A stretch of 64,000 nucleotides of DNA from CAZCFB01 sp964511535 (GCA_964511535.1 CAZEFW010000001.1:62001-126000), one strand, 5' to 3'; shown: positions 37,674 through 50,004, numbered from the stretch's first letter. Numbers and translations are program-made. The notes: generated by a model not told the origin, from the letters alone.

Positions 37674-38789
37674 ATGAAGATCCTACAGCTCATCAGCTCA
37701 GCCGGCCTGTACGGCGCCGAGCGCGTCCTGCTGGAGCTCGCCTCGTTCCTGCACGCGCGGGAGGACGCGGAGGTGACGGTGGGCGCGCTGGAGCACGACA
37801 CCGATCAGGCCGAGCCGGCCGTGCTGCGGGCCGCTCGCGAGCTGGGGCTCGACGTGATGTCGTTCCCCTGCGCGGGCATGCTGGACGCGCGCCTGCCCCT
37901 GGTCATCCGACGCCACCTCTCCCGTGTCGGCGTGGACATCCTGCACTGCCACAACTACAAGTCCGATCTGTACGGCGCGGCGGCCGCCGCTGGCACGCGG
38001 ACCCGGCTGGTGGCCACCTGCCACGGCTGGCTCACCGAGGGGGTCAAGCTGCGGGCCTTCGAGGCCGCTGACAAGCTGTGCCTGCAGACCTTCGACCGGG
38101 TGGTGGCCGTCTCCGGCCCGCTGCTGGAGGAGGTCCACGCCGTGGGCATCTCCGAGGCCGTCCGCATCGACAACGGCATGTTCGTGGAGCTGCCAGGGGG
38201 TGACGCGGCGCGCCGGGACGCCCGCCAGCGCTTCGGCCTGGAGGATGACACGCTGGTGCTCGTCACCGTCGGGCGCCTCGACCGCTGGAAGGCGCACCAT
38301 GTGCTGCTCAACGCCATGGATCGCCTGCGGCGGCACAACGTCCGGGCCCACCTGCTGCTGGTGGGCGATGGCGAGCGGCGCGAGGAGCTCGAGCGCCTGG
38401 TCCCCGAGCTGGGGCTGGCCGGCCAGGTGACCTTCACCGGCTACCTGGACGACATCACTCCGGCCCTGGCAGCGGCGGACATCTTCGCCCTGAGCTCCAT
38501 CAAGGAGGGGCTGCCCATGGTGCTCCTGGAGGCCATGGGCGCGGGGCTGCCGATTGTGGCCACCACGGTGGGCGCCATCCCCGAGGCGCTGGACCGCGGC
38601 CGCGCCGGCATGCTCGTCTCGCCGGGCTGCCCCGACGGGCTGTGCGCGGGGATCCTGTCCCTGGCCGAGGCCCCGGACAGGCGGGAGGACATGGCCCACG
38701 CGGCCCGCCGGCGCTACATGGAGCGCTACTCCAGGGCCGCCATGGGTGAGCAGTACCTGGCGCTGTATCAGGACCTGCTCGCCCGCTGA
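37674..38789 (+). CDS. Glycosyltransferase family 4
   Basis: A 371-residue GT-B enzyme. The ATG at 37674 with AGGAG 4 bases upstream begins MKILQLISSAGLYGAERVLLEL, a typical GT4 start. Donor-domain markers are VTVGRLDRWKAHHVLLNAM, LLLVGDGERREELERLV and SSIKEGLPMVLLEAMGAGLP. It is followed by a second GT4 gene after 16 bases. Likely adds a sugar to the lipid-linked precursor of the exopolysaccharide. Confidence 0.92.
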   Translation: MKILQLISSAGLYGAERVLLELASFLHAREDAEVTVGALEHDTDQAEPAVLRAARELGLDVMSFPCAGMLDARLPLVIRRHLSRVGVDILHCHNYKSDLYGAAAAAGTRTRLVATCHGWLTEGVKLRAFEAADKLCLQTFDRVVAVSGPLLEEVHAVGISEAVRIDNGMFVELPGGDAARRDARQRFGLEDDTLVLVTVGRLDRWKAHHVLLNAMDRLRRHNVRAHLLLVGDGERREELERLVPELGLAGQVTFTGYLDDITPALAAADIFALSSIKEGLPMVLLEAMGAGLPIVATTVGAIPEALDRGRAGMLVSPGCPDGLCAGILSLAEAPDRREDMAHAARRRYMERYSRAAMGEQYLALYQDLLAR

Positions 38790-38805
38790 TCCCGAGGAGA
38801 GACGG

Positions 38806-39936
38806 ATGTCGCCCACCAGGGTTGTGCTGCTCATCGACGACATGGCTGAGTGGTCCGGTACGGAGGTTCACCTGCGCCGGCTGCTCGGCGCCATGGACCG
38901 GCAGCGGGTGGAGCCCGTGCTGGCCGTGCTCGGTCGCGATGACATCGCCGAGGAGTTCGGCGCGGTGGCCAGCGTCCCCGTGCGTGGCCTGGATATTCGC
39001 AGCACCCTGAGCCTCGAGGGGATCCGCGGGGCCAGGGCCATTGCGGACCTGCTGGGCGAGGAGCGCGCCGACCTGCTGGTGACCTACCACACCGCCGCCG
39101 ACTTGCTGGGGCCGGTGGCAGGTCGCCTCGCGTCGGTGCCGGTGCTCTCTTGCCGCCGGGACGAGGGGTTCACCAAGAAGCCGGTGCATGTGGCGCTGCA
39201 GCGCCGGCTCAACCGGCTGCTGCGGGGCATGATCCATGTCTCCTACAAGGTGCGCCGCACGGTCCAGGAGAATGAGGGCTACCCCACGGCCCGGGGGCAG
39301 GTGATCTGGAACGGCGAGGACCTGGAACGTTTCGCGCCTGGCCCCTCCGGGCTGCGCCAGGAGCTCGGCCTGCCGGATGACGTGCCGGTGGTGGGCAGCG
39401 TGGCCATCCTGACCCCGATCAAGGACTTCCCGACCCAGCTGGCCGCCATGGAGCGGGTGCTGGAGCGGCACCCACAGGCGGTGCTGGTCATCGCCGGCGA
39501 CGGCCCGGAGCGCGCTGCCCTGGAGCGCGCCTTCGCGCACCTCGGCCAGAGCGTGCGGTTCCTGGGCCACCGGAGCGACATCCCGGACCTGCTGCGCGGC
39601 TGCGACATCCTGCTGCAGACCTCCACCTCGGAGGGGTTCTCCAACACCATCCTGCAGGCCATGGCCACCGCCCTGCCGGTGGTGGTCACGGCGGTGGGCG
39701 GCAACGTGGAGCTCGTCTCCTCGGAGTGCGGATTCCTGGTGGACCGTCGCGCCCCGGATCAGGTGGCCCGACGGCTGATCCAGCTCATGGGGTCACCCCG
39801 TATTCGCGCGGAGATGGGCGCCGCCGGGCGGGCGCGCGTGGAGCGATACTGCTCCCTGGAGGGGATGGTGGAGCGGTACACCGACGGGTTCGAGCGCGGT
39901 GCCCGGGGCGACTTTCCGGGTCCCTGCTACCCCTGA
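38806..39936 (+). CDS. Glycosyltransferase family 4
   Basis: A protein of 376 residues. ATG 38806 follows GAGGAGAG. GTEVHLRRLLGAMD is the acceptor-side motif; GSVAILTPIKDFPTQLAAM, VLVIAGDGPERAAL and TSTSEGFSNTILQAMATALP are donor-side GT4 motifs. It pairs with the preceding GT4 gene in an operon. Its end overlaps the convergent ATP-grasp gene by 10 bases. Confidence 0.92.
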   Translation: MSPTRVVLLIDDMAEWSGTEVHLRRLLGAMDRQRVEPVLAVLGRDDIAEEFGAVASVPVRGLDIRSTLSLEGIRGARAIADLLGEERADLLVTYHTAADLLGPVAGRLASVPVLSCRRDEGFTKKPVHVALQRRLNRLLRGMIHVSYKVRRTVQENEGYPTARGQVIWNGEDLERFAPGPSGLRQELGLPDDVPVVGSVAILTPIKDFPTQLAAMERVLERHPQAVLVIAGDGPERAALERAFAHLGQSVRFLGHRSDIPDLLRGCDILLQTSTSEGFSNTILQAMATALPVVVTAVGGNVELVSSECGFLVDRRAPDQVARRLIQLMGSPRIRAEMGAAGRARVERYCSLEGMVERYTDGFERGARGDFPGPCYP

Positions 39937-40805
39937 TCCAGGACACGCCGTAGCCCGGCCACGTAGCGCGACAGCGCGGCCGGGCGCTGGGGGAAGAAGA
40001 GGCTCGGCTCCAGCAACTCCAGCTCCATCACCACGGGGTCACCGTCGGGCCCGGGGGCCATGTCGACCCGCCCGTAGAGCAGGCCCGAGCCGCCCCCCGG
40101 CGCCGCGGCGAGGGCCCGGCCGGCCAGGGCGCGCTCCGCCTCCGACACCGCCTTCGCCTCGGAGACCGACTCATCCTGTCCCTCGAAGCGGGGCCGCTTG
40201 CGCACCGCGTGGGTCACCTCGCCGTCGATCCAGACCACCGCCCGCTCGCCGTACCCCTCCACCGACTCGAGGTAGCGCTGCACCAGCGCGTCGCCGTCCC
40301 GCAGCAGCGCCTCGAGGTGAGCTTCAGCCCCGGCGCGCTCCCCCCGGCCGAAGCGCCGGGTTCGGTAGGACGAGGCCGAGACAGCAGGCTTGACCACCAG
40401 CTCCTGCCAGCCGCGGTCCAGCGCCGGCGCCAGGTCAGGCGGCGCCCCCCTGCGCACAAGCACCGTGGGGGCCACCGGGATCCCCGCCTGCTCGAGCTCC
40501 AGCAGGTACCCCTTGTGGCTGTTCCAGCGCACCACGGGCAGGGGATTCAGCAGGGTCGAGGTCCGGGCCGCCTGCTCGGCCCAGGTCAGGTACGCCGGCC
40601 GGTTCAGGGCATAGTTCCAGGTGGACCGGATCAGGGAGATCCGCGCCCGGGGCCATTGGCCCGCAGGCGCGTCCCAGGGGACCACCCGGCTGGAGATCCC
40701 GGCCGCGTCCAGGGCCGCGTCCAGGGGCGCCTGGTCCGGGTCGGGCTCGGGCAAGGTCAGGCATGTGGCGATGGCGATGTCCAGCGGCGCGGCGGTGGGG
40801 GTCAT
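39927..40805 (-). CDS. ATP-grasp enzyme (RimK/glutathione-synthetase-like)
   Basis: A 292-residue ATP-grasp fold protein. WNSHKGYLLELEQAGIPVAPT precedes the ATP-lid, ELVVKPAVSASSYRTRRF is the ATP-binding lysine and loop region, and YGRVDMAPG with VMELELLEPSLFF gives the magnesium acidic residues. The fold joins a carboxylate to an amine or thiol through acyl-phosphate; the substrate is unknown. ATG 40805 has a GGAGG 5 bases upstream, so the start at 40823 is rejected. The polysaccharide neighbourhood might suggest aminoacylation of a glycan, but this is speculation. Confidence 0.82.
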   Translation of the reverse strand: MTPTAAPLDIAIATCLTLPEPDPDQAPLDAALDAAGISSRVVPWDAPAGQWPRARISLIRSTWNYALNRPAYLTWAEQAARTSTLLNPLPVVRWNSHKGYLLELEQAGIPVAPTVLVRRGAPPDLAPALDRGWQELVVKPAVSASSYRTRRFGRGERAGAEAHLEALLRDGDALVQRYLESVEGYGERAVVWIDGEVTHAVRKRPRFEGQDESVSEAKAVSEAERALAGRALAAAPGGGSGLLYGRVDMAPGPDGDPVVMELELLEPSLFFPQRPAALSRYVAGLRRVLDQG

Positions 40806-40902
40806 GGGTCCTCCAGGGTCCACCCCTTTGTGTCACAAATCCTTGCATCCGGGGAGCCATTGTGGAATCTCTATGGGCGCCGAAACCAGCCGGAGCACCC
40901 GA

Positions 40903-41862
40903 ATGACCCCCACCCTCTGTATGGAGAGCACCACCCTGGCCCAGGAGCTCCACGCCCTGCTGCAGTCCATCGACCCCACTCGGTGGCGGCAGGACATGGA
41001 AGGAGCAGCCAGGGAGCGCCTGACCAAGATCCAGCAGCAATTACGCAGGATTCTGGAAACTTACAAGCGCCCGTCCCCCAGCGATGACCAGATGACGCGG
41101 CTGTACGAGGGCCTGCAGGCCCTGTCGCGGACGCTGGAGGAGATGCGCCGCCCGCGGGTGGACTGGCAGGCCATGCGCCAGCGGCTGCAGCCCTCCTACG
41201 CGACCCTGGCCGCCACCCTGGAGCACCTCTCGGTGCCCATGCCGGCGCTGCGGCCGACCAACTACGGACGCTCGCTGTTCCACGTGGGCATGGGGCTGTT
41301 CAGCCTGTTTCTGATCCAGTTCGTGCTCAGCCCGCGCGGCCTGATGATGGCGGCGGTGCCCTTCGCGCTCTTCTGCTGGACCATGGAGGCGCTGCGGGTG
41401 CGCTACGACGTGATCACCCGAATCTTCATGTTCTTCATGGGGAAGATCGCCCACCCGCACGAGCACTACCGCGTCAACTCGGCCACCTGGTACTCCAGCG
41501 CCCTGGCCATCCTGTCGCTCACCGTGACGCCCATGGTCGGCGCGGTCGCCGTGATGGTGCTGGCCGTGGCGGATCCCATGGCGGCCCTGGTGGGTCGTCG
41601 CTGGGGAAAGACGCGCATCAGCTCCAACCGCACCCTCGAGGGCAGCGCCGCGTTCGTCGTCTCTGGCGCGCTCATCTCGGCGGCGGTGCTGGCCGTGTTC
41701 TACCCGGCGGTGGGGCCGGGCAGCGCCCTGATTATCGCCGTGGCAGGTAGCCTGGCCGGCGCCATCGCCGAGCTGGTCAGCGGGCGCCTGGACGACAACC
41801 TGACCATCCCCCTGGCCGCCGGCCTCGGGGCCTCGGTGGCCGTGACTGCGCTGGGGCTGTAG
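40903..41862 (+). CDS. SEC59/DGK1/VTE5-type lipid (polyprenol, phytol or diacylglycerol) kinase
   Basis: A protein of 319 residues. An N-terminal soluble helical part of about 120 residues is followed by around seven membrane helices. AVADPMAALVGRRWGKTRI and SNRTLEGSAAFVVSG are the conserved motifs of the CTP-dependent dolichol, phytol and diacylglycerol kinases. It could phosphorylate a polyprenol carrier for the nearby glycan genes. The ATG at 40903 has GGAG 8 bases upstream; ATGs at 40873 and 40921 are alternatives. The long N-terminal helical region is unusual in the family. Confidence 0.78.
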   Translation: MTPTLCMESTTLAQELHALLQSIDPTRWRQDMEGAARERLTKIQQQLRRILETYKRPSPSDDQMTRLYEGLQALSRTLEEMRRPRVDWQAMRQRLQPSYATLAATLEHLSVPMPALRPTNYGRSLFHVGMGLFSLFLIQFVLSPRGLMMAAVPFALFCWTMEALRVRYDVITRIFMFFMGKIAHPHEHYRVNSATWYSSALAILSLTVTPMVGAVAVMVLAVADPMAALVGRRWGKTRISSNRTLEGSAAFVVSGALISAAVLAVFYPAVGPGSALIIAVAGSLAGAIAELVSGRLDDNLTIPLAAGLGASVAVTALGL

Positions 41863-41873
41863 GGCGGGGTCCT

Positions 41874-41885
41874 CTACGTCTACGT
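41874..41885. repeat. Hexamer repeat, two units (CTACGT)
   Basis: Two perfect CTACGT units lie between the convergent lipid kinase and LolC/E-like genes, 9 bases beyond the stop of the latter. Same motif as 27368-27391 and 29766-29777. Confidence 0.5.
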
Positions 41886-41894
41886 CCAGGTTGG

Positions 41895-43816
41895 TTAGCC
41901 GATGTACCGACGGAGGCCGTCCACAGGCTTCATGCGGGCGGCCATTGTGGACGGGTAGATGGTGGCGAGGAACGAGATGAGCACCGCCGCGCCGGCCACC
42001 AGCAGGATATCCGGGGCGCTCATGCGCACCGGCAGCTCGCTGATGTAGTACACCTCCGGGTCCAGCGGCAGGCCCACGAAGGCCAGAAAAAGGCACAGGC
42101 TCAGCCCGGTGAAGAGCCCCACCATCATGCCGATGGCGCCGATGTAGAGCCCGGCGTAGAGGAAGATCTTCAGCACCGAGCGGTTGGTGGCGCCCATGGC
42201 CTTGAGCGCGGCGATCTCCCGGCGCTTCTCCAGCACCACCATGATCAGGGTGGTGATGATGGAGAACGAGGCCACCAGGACGATGAAGGTGAGCACGATG
42301 AACATCACTACCCGCTCCAGCTTGAGCGCCGAGAAGAGGTTCGAGTTGAGCTGCTTCCAGTCGCGAACCAGGTAGCTCTTGCCCTTGATCTCGTTGCGGA
42401 TCATGGAGGCCACGGCGGTGGCTTGCTCCATCTCGGTCACCTTCACCTCCACGCCGGTCACTTCGTCGCCGAGGCCGACGAACCGCTGGGCCGCCGGGAT
42501 GGTGATGTAGGCGATCTTGGTGTCGTACTCGTACATGCCCGAGTAGAAGATGCCGGCCACCCGGAACGGCTTGGAGCGGGGGATCGGACCCATGGGGCTC
42601 ATGCCGCCCAGGGGCGCCACCAGGTTCACGTCGTCGCCCACGTAGAGCCGCAGGTTCTTGGCCAGCTCCGCGCCGATGATGATGCCCGCGTACACCGGGC
42701 GGGCAGGGGCCGCCGACGGCTTGAGCTCCAGCTCCTCGCCGTCCACGTCCAGCCGGGTGATGATGCCGCTGCGGCGGCCGTCACTCTCCCCGTCCAGTGC
42801 AGGCTCGTCCGCGTCGTCTCCCGGGGGCTTGCCCATGGGATCGCTCACGTAGGGCCGCACCAGGCTCGAGGGTAACCGGGCCAGCTTCTCGGGATCGGTC
42901 AGGTACTCCAGCTTGCCCGCGCCCTCCTTGACCTCGAGGTAGCGCGGCAGGTCGGTCACGTCGCCGATGGTCTTGGGATCGATGCCGCGCAGCAGCACGC
43001 CGGAGAGGTTGGTCTGGCTGGTGATCATCACCTCGCTCTCCAGGTACGGGCTGGCCGCCCGGACGCCCTGGACCTGCTTGACCTTCTTCAACACGTCCCG
43101 GTAGCCGGTGAACGCAGCCTTCTTGCTGCTCACCGTCACGTGGGCCGTGGTGCCGAGGATCTTGCGCCGCAGGTCCGACTCGAAGCCGCCCATCACCGAC
43201 AGTACGATGACCAGCGACGCAGTGCCGAGGAAGACGCCGAAGATGGAGATGGTGGTGAACAGCGAGAAGTAGACCAGCAGCGCGCCGAAGAAGATCACCA
43301 GGTAAGACAGCAGCGCCACCACCAGGCCCGCCGCCTGGAAGTAGCGGATGGCCGCGCGGTACATGGGCATGAACCCCGACGGGCCAGAGGCGTCCCACAG
43401 CGTGGAGCCGACGAGCAAGGCCAGGGCGATGCCGGCCATCACCAGGCCGGCGATGAGGGTCTTGGGCGAGCCCTCCTTGGTGCTCCAGATCGGGATCAGG
43501 CTCCAGAAAAAGGTGACGCGCTTGCGCTTCCCGCTGCCACTTTCGGCGGCCTTGAGGTATCGCCAGGCGAGGAACCACTCCACCGACTTGTTGGTCATGG
43601 CGCTGAAGAGCGCCGCGATGGCCCCCACGCCGGCCAGGGTGCCGCCGAGCACCATGTTCACCGTGGCCAGGGCCTCCAGCCAGCGGGGGCTGCCCGTGGC
43701 GGCGCGCAGCATGATCAGCGCGCCGGCGCCGATCATCACCAGGCCGACGGCGAGGATCCCGAGGGGCAGGCGCAGGTTTCCGCTGCCGCCCTCGAGCTCC
43801 GGGTGGACCTCTCCCT

Positions 43817-43820
<4 letters not shown>
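41895..43820 (-). CDS. LolC/LolE-like lipoprotein-releasing permease with extra N-terminal helices
   Basis: A 641-residue FtsX/MacB-type permease. The core is SIFGVFLGTASLVIVLSVMGGFESDLRRKI for the first helix, a periplasmic domain of about 250 residues (GVRAASPYLESEVMI, VLLRGIDP), then three helices with EKRREIAALKAMGATNRSVLKIF. LolCDE extracts lipoproteins from the inner membrane. The GTG at 43820 forms a GTGA overlap with lysS. Unlike LolC/E, which start FIAxRYLRxR and go straight to the first helix, this protein has two extra N-terminal helices and, between FLAWRYLK and the core, a further insertion holding membrane segments. No LolD ATPase is adjacent in the window. Confidence 0.88.
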
Positions 43821-45406
<1,586 letters not shown>

Positions 45407-45433
45407 GGTCGTCCTCGGTATTTCGCCGGCTGC

Positions 45434-46535
<1,102 letters not shown>

Positions 46536-46617
46536 GTTTCACCTCCGGTTAGCTGGGGTACCGGAGTACCACATGCGCGCCGGGTTGGCCAACCCGGGAT
46601 CCGCGCCGGGGTGGGGC

Positions 46618-46956
46618 TCAGATGCCGGACGCCGCCAGCAGCAGGTTCGCCACGCTGATGCAGGCTCCCGCGATGAACGCAGACTTCCATCCGGCGAGTT
46701 CGAAGTCGTCGAGGATATCGTCGGTGAGCTTCAGCAGCACCGCGTTGAACACCACGCTGGCCAGGCCGAGGGTCAGGAACTTGAGCGGCAGGGCGATCCA
46801 CCAGAAGAACAGGTAGAGCAGCCAGTTGAGGATGCTGTAGACGATGCCCACCACCAGCGCGGCCTTGATGTTCTTCAGCCGCATGCCAGGCACGATCATG
46901 GAGATGACCCAGATCAGGGCCCCGAGGACGAGAAAATGAATGATGAAGTTGATCAT
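46618..46956 (-). CDS. Small four-helix membrane protein, phage-holin IV/YvlD family
   Basis: A 112-residue protein with four membrane helices, starting MINFIIHFLVLGALIWVIS and containing IVPGMRLKNIKAALVVGIV, the usual PG-hinge of the phage holin family 4 superfamily, better known in chromosomes as YvlD-type envelope-stress proteins. Chromosomal members are not phage remnants. It stands alone between prfB and the GltJ-like gene. Function in this organism is unknown. Confidence 0.8.
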   Translation of the reverse strand: MINFIIHFLVLGALIWVISMIVPGMRLKNIKAALVVGIVYSILNWLLYLFFWWIALPLKFLTLGLASVVFNAVLLKLTDDILDDFELAGWKSAFIAGACISVANLLLAASGI

Positions 46957-47047
46957 GTCGTGCTCCTTGGTCTCAACACGCTGATCTTACGGTTGCACAG
47001 CAGAGGTCTCCCTTCAACGCCGGGCGGGGTTATTGCAGGGCGGCTTT

Positions 47048-49609
47048 TTATCGCAGGATGAAGGGGTACTTGATGGTCATGTTCGGGCCGGAGAAGCGCC
47101 CGAAGCGGGCGCCACCCTTCACCGCCTTGAGCACGCACTTGCCCACCGGCGTGGAGCCGAGGGGGCCGAGGGAGCGGCCCTTGACCACGCGCCCGGTGGC
47201 GCCGGAGATGGTGACCGATACCGTGACAAGGCCCACCTGGTTGTGCCGCTCCCGGCAGGCCACCACGGCAGGATTGGCGCGCTTCATTCCCGCGGCCACC
47301 TGGTGGCGGGCCAGGGACTTGGGCAGGCCGGACCTGTCGGCGCGGGGCGCCGGAGCAGGGCGGGGGCGCTTCTTGCGACGCGGGCGCGGCTTGCGAGCCG
47401 GCGGCAGGTCCCCTGTGGTGGCGGCGTTGATCAGATCGTCCAGCTCCTTGTCCGTGGCGTCCTCAGTGGGCTTGGACCTGGGCTTGGGAACCGGCGCCGG
47501 CTTCTCGCCGGTGGCGAAGGGGTCGAGGTCCTCGTTGGGATCGGGAGCCTTCGCCTCGGCTGCAGGCTTCGGCGCTGGCGTCGGCCTGGGGGCAGCTTGG
47601 GGGCTGGCGACGGCGGTCTTGCTGGCCGGCTTCGGCCTCGAAGGGGCGGGCCTGGCGCCGGGTGATGCCGGCCGCGGGGGCGTCGCGGCGCCGGGCTGCG
47701 GGGGCGGCTCGGCGGCCACGCCCGCTGCGTCAGCGGGTACAGGGGCGGCGTCGGCCACGGTGGCGCCTGCGTCGGGTGTCGCTACGGGAGCGGGGGCAGG
47801 CCCGGGCGCTGGCCTGGGCGCCGGGGCCGGCCCGGGTGCTGGCGCCGCGGCGGTGGTCGCGGCGCTCTGCTGCTGCCCGGGGCTCAACAGGGCCGAAAAG
47901 AGCTCCGGCCGCGCCATGTAGAGCAGCCCCAGCAGCGCGCAGGCGCCGAGCAACACGCCGAGCATGCCCACCGTCAAAACCATGGCCATGCGGTTGCCGG
48001 GCTGTGGTGCGACGGGGATGATCAGCGGCGGCGGGGCAGGGGCGGGCGCGTTGTCTCCCGGGATGGCCTCGATGTCCACCAGGCCCGACTCCTCCCGGGG
48101 CATGGCCACAGGGCCGCCGGCCAGGTTCTTCAGGTGCTGCAGCGAAAAAAGCACCGAGTTGTCGTTGCGCTGGCCAGCCATGCGGCGGTCCCAGGCGCCG
48201 CTCTCCAGGGCCTGGCTGGTGGGCGTCTCGGCCGCGGGCTCCGGTGCAGGGGCTGGCGAGGGCTCAGGCGCGGGAGGTTCGGGCTCCACGATCTCCGTGC
48301 GCTGGGGCCGGGAGGACGGCTCCTGCCTTCCCCCGTCGAACAGGCCGGCCAGCTCGTCCGCCTCGCCCGGCTCGTCATCCAGCAATCCATCGCGCGGATC
48401 CCTGGGCGCATAGTGCAGGCGGGTGCGCGCCTCATCCGACAGCGGCTCCGGCTCATCGCCCCCGAGCATCTCGATCTCGGCGGTCCGCTCCACAAGGCCA
48501 GCGCGGTGGGTCGGATCGCCCTCCTCCAGCGTGGGGTGGGCAAGGGCGGCAGCCTGCGCTTGCACCTCCTCGGAGGTGTAGCCGGGATCGTGCAGCTCCG
48601 TTGAGACGTTGCTCTCCGAATCCAGCCGGAACGGCGCCCGGGGTGGGGCGTAGGGCGCCTGGCCGGGGGAGTGGAGCGCAGTCTTCAGCGCGCTCTCGCT
48701 CACCTCGTCCTGCTCGTCGGCTGGCGGCAGCATCACGGTGCGAATCTCGCTCTCGCTGCTGTCAGCGCCACCGCCAGCCACCGGGTCGATGATGGCCGTG
48801 CGTGCCGGATTGGCGCCGGCAGCCACCGGTCCGGGGGCCACGTTGCTGATCAGGGGCAGCTGGTCCGTGGAGGTCTGGAAGCCCCCCGGCGGTGTGGGGG
48901 CGTCGGCGTGCGTGTCGTCGTCCAGGCCGTCGTCGGGATCTTCGTCGGCCAGCATGCTGCCGGCCACCCGGGCCGGGTCGTAGCCTGGCCCGCTCAGCTC
49001 CTCGGGGCCGCGCGGGGGGGGCGGGAACGGATCGGTGCTGGCGCGCTTGACCTGCACGGGCTCGCCGAACATGGCCTGAAACTGGGGCAGCGTCTCCAGC
49101 GGGCGCCACTGGTCGTACCCTTCGCGCCACACGTGGGTGTCGTGACCGACCTTGCCCCGCTCGATCATCTTGCACAGGTCCAGCTCGGAGTAGGGGCCCT
49201 TGCGCTCCCGGTCCTCCACCACGTACCAGCATCGCTCGCCGGTCTCGCCGGTAACCAGGGAAGGCGAGGAGTGGAGCCCGGAGAGCAGGCCCGACTTGTC
49301 GCCCTCGATCTCCATCTGGCCACCGCAGCTCATGCAGCGCACGGTGAGCCGGCGCCCTCGTGCCCGCTCCTCGGGGATCGCGTACTGGGCGCCGCAGCGC
49401 TGACAGCGTACGGGCAGGTGGGTGACCTGGCTCCCCTCGCGCTCATCTGTGGTGACCAGCCGGGTATCGGCGAGCGCACGTCGGGCCTTGGACACCGCGT
49501 CCCTACAGCGCCGGCAGCCCGAGAGGTGCTGGGTGACGCCGTTGGCGACCATTTCGTCCATGACCCCGCTGATAAAGCGGTCTATTTCTGCCGGAGCCAG
49601 GCAGCGCAT
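47048..49609 (-). CDS. GltJ/AgmX-like protein: zinc modules, GYF domain, TM, TonB-type C-domain
   Basis: A protein of 853 residues. Residues 1-45 are an anti-sigma-like finger (HLSGCRRCRDAV). Residues about 66-100 form a zinc ribbon (VRCQRCGAQY, VRCMSCGGQ). Residues about 125-180 are a GYF_2 domain (CWYVVEDRERKGPYSELDL, WREGYDQWRPL). A long acidic/Pro-rich linker leads to a membrane helix (LTVGMLGVLLGACALLGLLYM, about 560). Then come Ala/Pro/Lys repeats and an AgmX/PglI or TonB-like C-terminal domain (SLARHQVAAGMKRA to YPFILR). This is the layout of GltJ, which in Myxococcus links cytoplasmic polarity proteins to the gliding machinery. The added N-terminal finger is unusual. No other glt gene is in the window, so a role in motility is only suggested. 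Confidence 0.8.
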   Translation of the reverse strand: MRCLAPAEIDRFISGVMDEMVANGVTQHLSGCRRCRDAVSKARRALADTRLVTTDEREGSQVTHLPVRCQRCGAQYAIPEERARGRRLTVRCMSCGGQMEIEGDKSGLLSGLHSSPSLVTGETGERCWYVVEDRERKGPYSELDLCKMIERGKVGHDTHVWREGYDQWRPLETLPQFQAMFGEPVQVKRASTDPFPPPPRGPEELSGPGYDPARVAGSMLADEDPDDGLDDDTHADAPTPPGGFQTSTDQLPLISNVAPGPVAAGANPARTAIIDPVAGGGADSSESEIRTVMLPPADEQDEVSESALKTALHSPGQAPYAPPRAPFRLDSESNVSTELHDPGYTSEEVQAQAAALAHPTLEEGDPTHRAGLVERTAEIEMLGGDEPEPLSDEARTRLHYAPRDPRDGLLDDEPGEADELAGLFDGGRQEPSSRPQRTEIVEPEPPAPEPSPAPAPEPAAETPTSQALESGAWDRRMAGQRNDNSVLFSLQHLKNLAGGPVAMPREESGLVDIEAIPGDNAPAPAPPPLIIPVAPQPGNRMAMVLTVGMLGVLLGACALLGLLYMARPELFSALLSPGQQQSAATTAAAPAPGPAPAPRPAPGPAPAPVATPDAGATVADAAPVPADAAGVAAEPPPQPGAATPPRPASPGARPAPSRPKPASKTAVASPQAAPRPTPAPKPAAEAKAPDPNEDLDPFATGEKPAPVPKPRSKPTEDATDKELDDLINAATTGDLPPARKPRPRRKKRPRPAPAPRADRSGLPKSLARHQVAAGMKRANPAVVACRERHNQVGLVTVSVTISGATGRVVKGRSLGPLGSTPVGKCVLKAVKGGARFGRFSGPNMTIKYPFILR

Positions 49610-50004
49610 GACTGTCCATATATACTACTTTTAAGCAGGTATTTCCCGATCTTCGGAGGAAATTAGGCGGCGGGGGAGGGCCGAGTGAGGAGGCCATGCC
49701 GGCGCGTGCGGGCAGGCGGGCCCCTGCGGGGCCCACCCTAAGAGGTCGCCGCCTTTCTCAAGGCGACGCCCCGGTAGCCGCTCCTGGCTCCCCCGGCTCC
49801 ATCTGGCCCTGAACTCGGCGAGTCCTTCCTGGGCTGGGGCCGGGCGCCCGGCCAGGCAAGGGTCCCACGCCCCACCACCACCTGGCCGCTGCCCCGTCTA
49901 TTCTGGCGGGGCACGCAGGGGTTTTCGGCAGGACGCCCTGCATGTTGCTTACGTCAGCGTTTTTTTGAGGCCCCCCTCAACTCGGATCCAGGAGCGACCC
50001 GCTC
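49610..50004. other. 395-base GC-rich gap with many strong hairpins, no gene assigned
   Basis: No credible open reading frame is present. Several inverted repeats stand out on either strand: GGGCCCC-TGC-GGGGCCC near 49720, GTCGCC...GGCGAC around 49745-49770 with a CCTT/AAGG inner stem, the 16-base perfect palindrome GGCCGGGCGCCCGGCC near 49842, and AGGAGCG-ACC-CGCTCCT at 49990-50006 over the stop of the next gene. A plus-strand T7 run lies at about 49960. I checked by eye for RNase P, tmRNA, SRP and tRNA landmarks and saw none. It may encode a structured RNA on the plus strand, or be a decayed region. Confidence 0.35.

Noticed and set aside
46618..46956. Prophage remnant suggested by holin-family similarity
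   Set aside because: Chromosomal YvlD-type members of this superfamily are common, and no other phage gene is present.
49758..49943. 61-codon minus-strand frame in the structured gap
   Set aside because: No ribosome-binding site, Pro/Gly/Arg-rich composition and no recognisable similarity.
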